Positions 57,228 through 64,000 of a DNA stretch of 64,000 nucleotides are shown here, in pieces. Location: positions 70,914,974 through 70,978,973 of the forward strand of contig JBOZIK010000001.1 of assembly GCA_051453625.1 (NCBI GenBank), read 5' to 3'. The notes beneath the pieces are model-generated. The model was not told the DNA's origin. It saw only the letters and a list, made by a program, of their open reading frames with translations, and ran no database searches. Numbering within the stretch: the first letter of the stretch is position 1; each line of letters begins with the position of its first letter. The translations under genes and the position numbers were made by a program. Source of the stretch: Welwitschia mirabilis (lineage: Eukaryota > Gnetophyta > Gnetopsida > Welwitschiales).

Positions 57228-60200
57228 ATGATAACCAAGAATAGATAAAACTATGTACATTTTCTATATTGATTTTTTATCTCTATCCTTTTCAAATCTC
57301 ATTACATGATTATTTATAATTGTTAAAATTAATTTCTATAACTGTACAATCATATAATTATAAAAACTAGTTTAAGAACTAATTCTAATTAGATTTAAGA
57401 TAGCTCATAAATAAAAATTAAAAAGTAAACTAAAATTAACTAAAGAAATATTTTTTTCATATTTAAATTTTATCTCTTTGAATTTACTTTAACTGCTCTA
57501 AATTTAATTTGAACTATGTGTAATATCCTAGATCTAGGCTATCATCTAGTTGATTACTTTCTTAATCATCTTCATCTTAACTAATACTAAATATTAATAT
57601 TGATGAACTATGCATCAATGATGAAAAATGAAAGATTTGAACTAAGTCAATCTTGAAGTAATGATGATAAAATTTCTAAGCTCCTGATGGCTTTCTTAAC
57701 CTCTAAAATTGTGTTAAGATTTTGTTGTTAAGCTCTTATGTTATTATTCTTTTTTAATGATATATGCTACCTCGATTTTTCCTATAATGTCCTCAAAATT
57801 TAGGAGATTAATAGTAGTACTTAAAGTAAGGAACTCAAATTGATTGGTCAAAGATAGAAGATTTGAACTCTTGAATTTGTTATTATTTATCTTAATTTTG
57901 AACTTTAAATTTATGTTCAAACCTATATATCATTTATTTGAAGCCCTCAGTTGTGATGTTTTCTAAGCCTATTCTTTAAGTTATTACATTAAAGTATTTA
58001 ATCATTTTCTCTCCTTGGAATTTTAGGTATTAATTAATCAATTTGATTACTCTAGCCTTGGAAAATTATTTGTCTTTTTCTTTAATTCCTTTCTTTTATT
58101 GAACTAGGGTTTTAATGCTTTTAATTTTTTCATCATTCTGAACAAGGATTTGTTTAAGCTAAGTAAGTTCTAAATAAATGATATTATAAGAATTTTTCTT
58201 AGCTTCTAGCTCTAATTATACTTACTCACATATGACTGGCTCTTTTTTTCTTTACTTAGTTAATTTATTTACTACATAAAAGTTGATAAGAGCTATTTAT
58301 TTGTTTAACATTTTTAGGTATTCTAAACATTTATAGATTTTATCCTTATTTTTCTCTTATATTAGTAAATAATTTTCTTTAATGTTTCATCTCTTTTTCA
58401 ATTATCCTAGAAGGTAATAGCTCCTAGGTTTTTCACAAAAAAAAAATTTATCTCCTTATATAAATTTCAATTAAAGAATTTTTAGGCTTCACGATATTTA
58501 AAGAAGAAGGGAATTCTTTAGTTGCTAGATCACAAAGATCCAAGGATGTTTTTGGTTAAGTTAGCTATTAAAAAAGAAATGAGGTGGATTTGAGAGGATG
58601 CATATTTAAAATCTTCTAAGGATAAATAATTAAAGATGATTTGTCCCATGGTGTTCTATTAGTAAGACTCCATTTGAGGATATTCAATAATTCAAGATCT
58701 AGCTTCTTTTCTTGGAATTTTACTACTAGAATAGTATTATCATTGAAAAAAATAGTTGAATTAATTAATTAATGTAATAGCTTAGAGCCCACCTCCCTGA
58801 ATTAGAGAATACATATATTAATCTAATTTAGAAGGGTTTAGCTAGAAATACCTTTAAGTTTAAAAGTCTCTAGAGCTAAATAATAATTTATAGCCACAAA
58901 TTTCTTTGTTTTTTTTCCTTCTTAATTTGAAGTCATTGAGGTAGCTTAGATACATATCATCATTACTATATGGCTAATTAAAAAAAAGAATCTTTACATA
59001 ACATAATTATATTTTTTAAATAAAAATATGATTAACATAAAATGGTATCTTAATTAAACCACCTTATTCAAATATTTCTTACCCATGACCAAACTACCCT
59101 AAAATCAATTTCTAGATGGAATAACTAAGTCAGTGTTAGTAGCTATCTAATTGAAATAAACTTATTTTTAACATTTACTTAAAGCCTATAAATTGTTAAC
59201 ATACACAAATAAGGATTTATAAATTTAGCTAGCATTTTTAATGTTAACTCAACTTTGGCTATATTACTAACTATAACATTTAAATAAAATAAGACTTACC
59301 CAAAAAACTTATTACTTTTAATAAACTCTATAATTGTTTAATCTAACATAGGAATTTGTAAAAAAGCTAAATGCAAAAAGATTGGAGTACAAAGAATTCA
59401 TAACAAGTTCATTTAATTAATGTTTAAAATAATCCATGGTATGAACCATTAAGAAGAAAGGTAAAGTAGTATATTAATGAAGCAGTAGTTGTAGTTAGAT
59501 ACTAAAAGAGTTCCTTCTAGAAGGGTTAGGAACTAAGAATATAGAATTTGATCTATAAGAAAAAGAAGCAGTCTAAATTTATATTATGACCCTTCCTTAA
59601 AGCATTCTTTAACTAGTTATCTTATCTTGTAACTGAGGGAATAAGCTAGATGAAAATGATTCCCATTTTTAATGATGAATCGTGCTCAAAACATTTCACT
59701 TTGCATTCTAACTAAAAGTTCATGCAAGTACTAGATCATAGTAAAATCCATAACCCATTATCTTGACTAGACCTTGAGATCTCTTTCACTAAATTCCTAA
59801 TACTTTTTAATGGACTTAGCTATGACTTTAATTTGGTAACTATTAAGGATTCCATGAAAATAATTCGCATTCTAATCTTTAATAACTCTTAGAATAGGTG
59901 AAAATTGAATATCATAAAGGTGGTATGTGATTCCTACATCTAATGAAAGTACATATTTAGAGGATAGGAAAATAATATTCTATTCCATCATGAGAGGCAT
60001 AATAAAATACAAAAAATAATAAGTGATAAAAGCAATTATGAAACTAGTGAGAAACTAAGACATAAAGACCTCTACCTATATTAGTCTAATGAAACTCTTT
60101 TAGATTCTAAATCTTTTTTACATCATGAAATCCTAAGATGGAAGTACTATAAATCTTAGACTTAGAAAAATTCTAGGAAAATTCATCCTTGTAAATACGT

Positions 60201-61603
60201 TTGATTCATCTGCACATTTTGGATAATGATTGTAGAATAAAGTAAATCATAAGAATATGGTTATCTGGGTTGATATATATTCTTGATCAAGCTTTTAAGA
60301 TGGAATACTCTTTTATATTACTATTTTTAGAATTCATAAATACAAGTTACAGGACAAGGAACCTTTGCATGAAGAGAAAAAGTGATTTTTAATTTATAAC
60401 CAATGAACTTTCATAAGAATTTACAATTCACTATTTAATAAAATATCTAAATTAAATGAGCTATATTGAATCCTTCAAAATTTAATTTACTGGCTTACCA
60501 TGTTGATTAAATCATACATCTATTATTAATATGTATTTATAACACTTAGTACTGATGAAAAGTAGGTGTATTCATATAGTCGGATTATTAGTAATAGTAT
60601 GTGGTCATGAGTTAATTAGTTTTGAATTCATGATGGCCATATAATTCTTGTGAGTAAAAACAATAGAAAAGTACCAAAGAAAAATTAGCCATAATCTTGA
60701 GTAGATGCTTAAAATAATTCTTAAAATATTTTATTTTTAATAGTCATTTAATAGACACTTGAAATAAATGTTTAACTTGATGAAGAGCTATAATCATTTA
60801 ATAGTTATGGATGTTTTATAATTTACTTAATTTCAAATCTAAAGTTTACCCTAATTTTTTAATAAATTACATTATATTCCTTTTAATAATGCAACTAGAG
60901 TGTATACCTATTAATTACCCATAGGCTACACATTAGGAGAACTATATGATGATAACTCACTTGACTAACATCACACCCTAATTTAAGATTATTAAACAAT
61001 TACATGATAGACTTTTAATTACTCTAATTTTTGAGATCTCAATTAAGAATACACTATAGAAGTATGAGAGATTATTCAAGTGGTTGGTTGTACCAACAAC
61101 TAAGCAACCATGCTTACATATCCTCATCTTAAGGAAATTAGATCATACATAGTTCTATCTTGGACTTATCTCTGTTACCAATAATAAACATGAGTCTATG
61201 ATGGGTTTAGATAATTTGTATCAATGAGAAAACAGGAAAACAAAATGCTAGATCTAATATAATCATCAAGTCCACATAGATCCATAAAAATCATTATGTA
61301 ATATATACACACAACTATGAATACAAAATATAGTAAATAGCCAGAAAAATATCCCATGAAGCTCTAGTCCAATCATCTAGCAGCCATTACTATGGGGTCA
61401 TAATCACTAAACTAATAGGTTTATATGCTAATAATACTAAGGCCATTCTAGCCAAAATCTTAATCACACATGGATCATGTGAAACACTACTATTAGGTGC
61501 ATCCTCCTTTGTTTAACCACATGATTCCTCATCATGAAGATTGATCATGTATATCATACCATCATTCATAGATTGACTGTGTATAATTAACTTCTTTCTA
61601 AGG

Positions 61604-61770
61604 CCCACATACCACTAAGTAAAACATGACCTTTTAGTTATGTAGTCTATCTCCCATCAAACAACTATCCATAAACACATGTCATAGATCAACCATATAT
61701 GCTTGTTCCTCAATGAATCCCATACTCATCTGAGTAAATCATGACCTCTCAGTTATGAAGGTTAATCTTC
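61604..61770. repeat. Diverged repeat pair, spaced about 117 bp
   Basis: CCCACATACCACTAAGTAAA, ACATGACCTTTTAGTTATG at 61604-61650 resembles CCCATACTCATCTGAGTAAA, TCATGACCTCTCAGTTATG at about 61719-61762. Confidence 0.55.
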
Positions 61771-62502
61771 ATATATCATTCATATATTCCTTTTACAAAT
61801 ACTAAGACATATAAACTACTTATTTTACAACACCATATAGTGAATATAGAGATAGTTAATGTGTATTAGATAAAAGCACTAAATCTATATGCTCATATGC
61901 TACTAAATCAAAGATATGGATCAATTAAGATATAGTATCAATGAATGACTAGCAATAACAAAAAAAACATGAATAAAAATAGCTATAGAAATCTAATATA
62001 CAATCTCAAAATATATGCCATTTTCATATATCATCATCATAGGTACATTACATCTATTATAAATCAATTATATTACCTATGATTATCTTTATCAAATTAG
62101 TATCATATCAATTAATTTACAATACATATACCATGAGATCATTATATTTAAGTCATCAATAGCCAATCATGCTAACATTAGAATAGGGTATAATTGTCAA
62201 CATTATTAAATTAGTTAGATGCATTCATTAGTAGGCTATTGGATTAATTAAAAATAATTATTATCTTAATGATTATTTCTAACGTCATCACTCACATACA
62301 CACATAAGTCATTATAAGATAACTTAATAATATCATTAATAATTAGCATCAGTATCAAGCCTCATCATCTACATGCATGCATCATGATTAAGAATAAAAA
62401 AACATAATAAGAAAGATCTCAAATTCTTAAGTAACTAATTTTCAAAGAAAATGAAATGAGAGAAATCAATTATGTTTTATTTCCATCACGCTACTAATCT
62501 GT

Positions 62503-62612
62503 GGATTACCATTTCCACTACCTCATTTAGCACATCTATGGTTTTATCTTTCCACTGCCTCATTCAATGCATCTATGGATTATCATCCCACTACTTCATT
62601 TGGCAAATCTAT
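62503..62612. repeat. 37-bp minisatellite, three units
   Basis: Units 62503-62539, 62540-62576 and 62577-62612 (37, 37 and 36 bp) share GGWTTAYCWT, CCACTRCYTCATT and GCAMATCTAT-like blocks. A partial fourth unit may begin at 62613. Confidence 0.8.
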
Positions 62613-64000
62613 GGGTTTATTTGATAAACTAGTCATCTATCATACCATGAAAGTACTGATTTTATATCAATAATTAACGTCATAAGACTATTATTTAAAT
62701 ACACATATCTAATGCAGAATCAAGTGTATTTCAAGTTTAGATCATTAATAAAGGGATCATAATAGAGAAGATGCATTCAAGAGTTAAGTAATTAAGTTAA
62801 GATATGGAATTCCAAGTAGAAAATAAATTGCAAAACAAGGAGAGTGGTATAGCCATTGACAACATAAATCATTAAGAGAATAATGCATCCTTAGTATAGT
62901 TCCCTTAGTTAAAGTTTATTTAACTACTTGTGATTAAGGATAGTTAAATAAATACTCACATATCATTATTAATCGTTTATACATGTAACTATTTATTTAT
63001 GTCTAAGTAAAACCTACTATGTTTTCACTACACAACTTTAATAACTTATATTCACATACTATGGATGTTTATTTATGGAGTTATATGGCTATAAAAATCT
63101 AATCTTGAACATTATGTTCTACTCAATGAAAATCTAGGGGTTATGGGCACATTAGATATGAAGATAAATCCTCAATACTATTTTTCTATCATCATACCGT
63201 ACAAATCATTAAGGAACATACTATTATAATCATAGGTTATGAGTTGTCATCAAGGTCTATGTAATGTGCATTCATATTCTTTTCTCAATACCCTATGATT
63301 TTCTAATATCCCAAAAGGAGTTTAATATAGTTAAGTATATATAGACACCATTGCTTATTAATTTGCCATGCCTTACTTGTTATTTTCATAATTAGCCCTT
63401 CTGTCTATACTTCACCACTACTTAAAGATCATGTCATTATGTTAATGATGTTATTGTAATGCTACTATCACTTTAGAAAGATATTATCATATTATTATTA
63501 GTTTAACGTGTCATTTATCAAAGTTGTTTAAATAAAGATTCCAATTAACACAACATTGTAAACTATTATTGTACTATACTTTTCTATTATTTTTATTCAT
63601 AAGTTATATTACTTTGTTTCTTTTAGATAACCATTATGTGTAATCAGCAACATCCATTCTTAAATGGTTATAACATTTGACTTATTATTGATTTTTGATC
63701 CATATAAACTTACCTTTATTTTACCTATTCCATAGTAACTTTATTTCTTCTTAAATAAATTCACATATTATCTTCCCTATTATAAACTTTAATTATGAAA
63801 AATGTTATATTATTTAACTTTAACCTTTCTTTTACTTCATAGTCTTATGGAGGTGATAAAGGGTTATATGGAGGTGATTTGGACAAGTGCAAAAAGCTAA
63901 AGTGTGAATGAGGTGAATATAAATGATTAGGATTTCCTATGAAAAGAGCATTATTGAACACATGAGGGTTTTCCATTGTTTGATCCAAGCATCTCAAGGC

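Larger units (their letters stand above)
56748..64000. other. Intergenic, no gene or element recognised
   Basis: 7.3 kb of AT-rich DNA with stops in every frame. I found two small tandem repeats and one spaced repeat (listed separately), but no LTR pair inside the window, no retroelement motif and no RNA gene. It may be the inside of a very old element whose ends lie further right. Confidence 0.5.

Noticed and set aside
1-64000. tRNA, rRNA or other structured RNA genes
   Set aside because: The only tRNA-like matches are the short primer sites of the LTR elements. No cloverleaf or conserved RNA block was recognised by eye.

Overview
This is about 64 kb of strongly AT-rich plant nuclear DNA. 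It is mostly old LTR retrotransposons plus one recognisable host gene. The evidence for a seed plant is Sirevirus-like Ty1/copia and Athila/Tat-like Ty3/gypsy elements, primer sites matching plant tRNA-iMet and tRNA-Asp, and an eight-cysteine non-specific lipid transfer protein (nsLTP) gene. The density of decayed repeats and long gene-free stretches fit a large, heavily methylated genome. A gymnosperm is plausible, but the sequence alone does not prove it. There are six runs of N: 678, 100, 543, 10, 100 and 10 bases.

Layout. (1) 1-7565: a minus-strand Sirevirus-like copia element (Copia-1). Its 5' LTR (6710-7565), iMet primer site, decayed gag-pol and an extra ORF before the 3' LTR are present, and the left end lies outside the window. 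(2) 7566-12130: a gene-bearing island with a C-rich G-quadruplex-prone tract, a recent 65-bp tandem duplication, the nsLTP gene (10211-10579, +) with TATA box and poly(A) signal, and a triplicated ~75-bp repeat downstream. (3) 12136-19061: a plus-strand gypsy-type LTR element (E1) with a perfect CTTTT target-site duplication (TSD) and a tRNA-Asp-type primer site, but no recognisable pol. (4) 19067-27846: gene-poor sequence with two N gaps and a probable DUF4283-like remnant. (5) 27852-36328: a plus-strand element (E2) with a perfect ATAAC TSD and a gag-like region, again without recognisable pol. (6) 37755-56742: a minus-strand relative of E2 (E3) that does keep Athila-like RT, RNase H and integrase remnants. 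A second Sirevirus-like element (Copia-2, 45153-54328) is inserted between its gag-like and pol parts. (7) 56748-64000: AT-rich sequence with only small tandem repeats.

The elements tell one history. The gypsy family E2/E3 inserted twice in opposite orientations, with the 3' LTRs tail to tail 1.4 kb apart. Copia-2 later jumped into E3. All copies then decayed mainly by C-to-T/G-to-A change, seen most cleanly in the three tRNA-Asp primer sites, which carry only transitions of that type. The nsLTP gene escaped this decay. The best-preserved retroelement ORF (50495-51469) still encodes nearly all integrase landmarks, but its catalytic glutamate is lysine. I found no convincing undescribed system. 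The most useful leads are the E2/E3 gag-like family, the decay signature, and two places where the assembly looks wrong.
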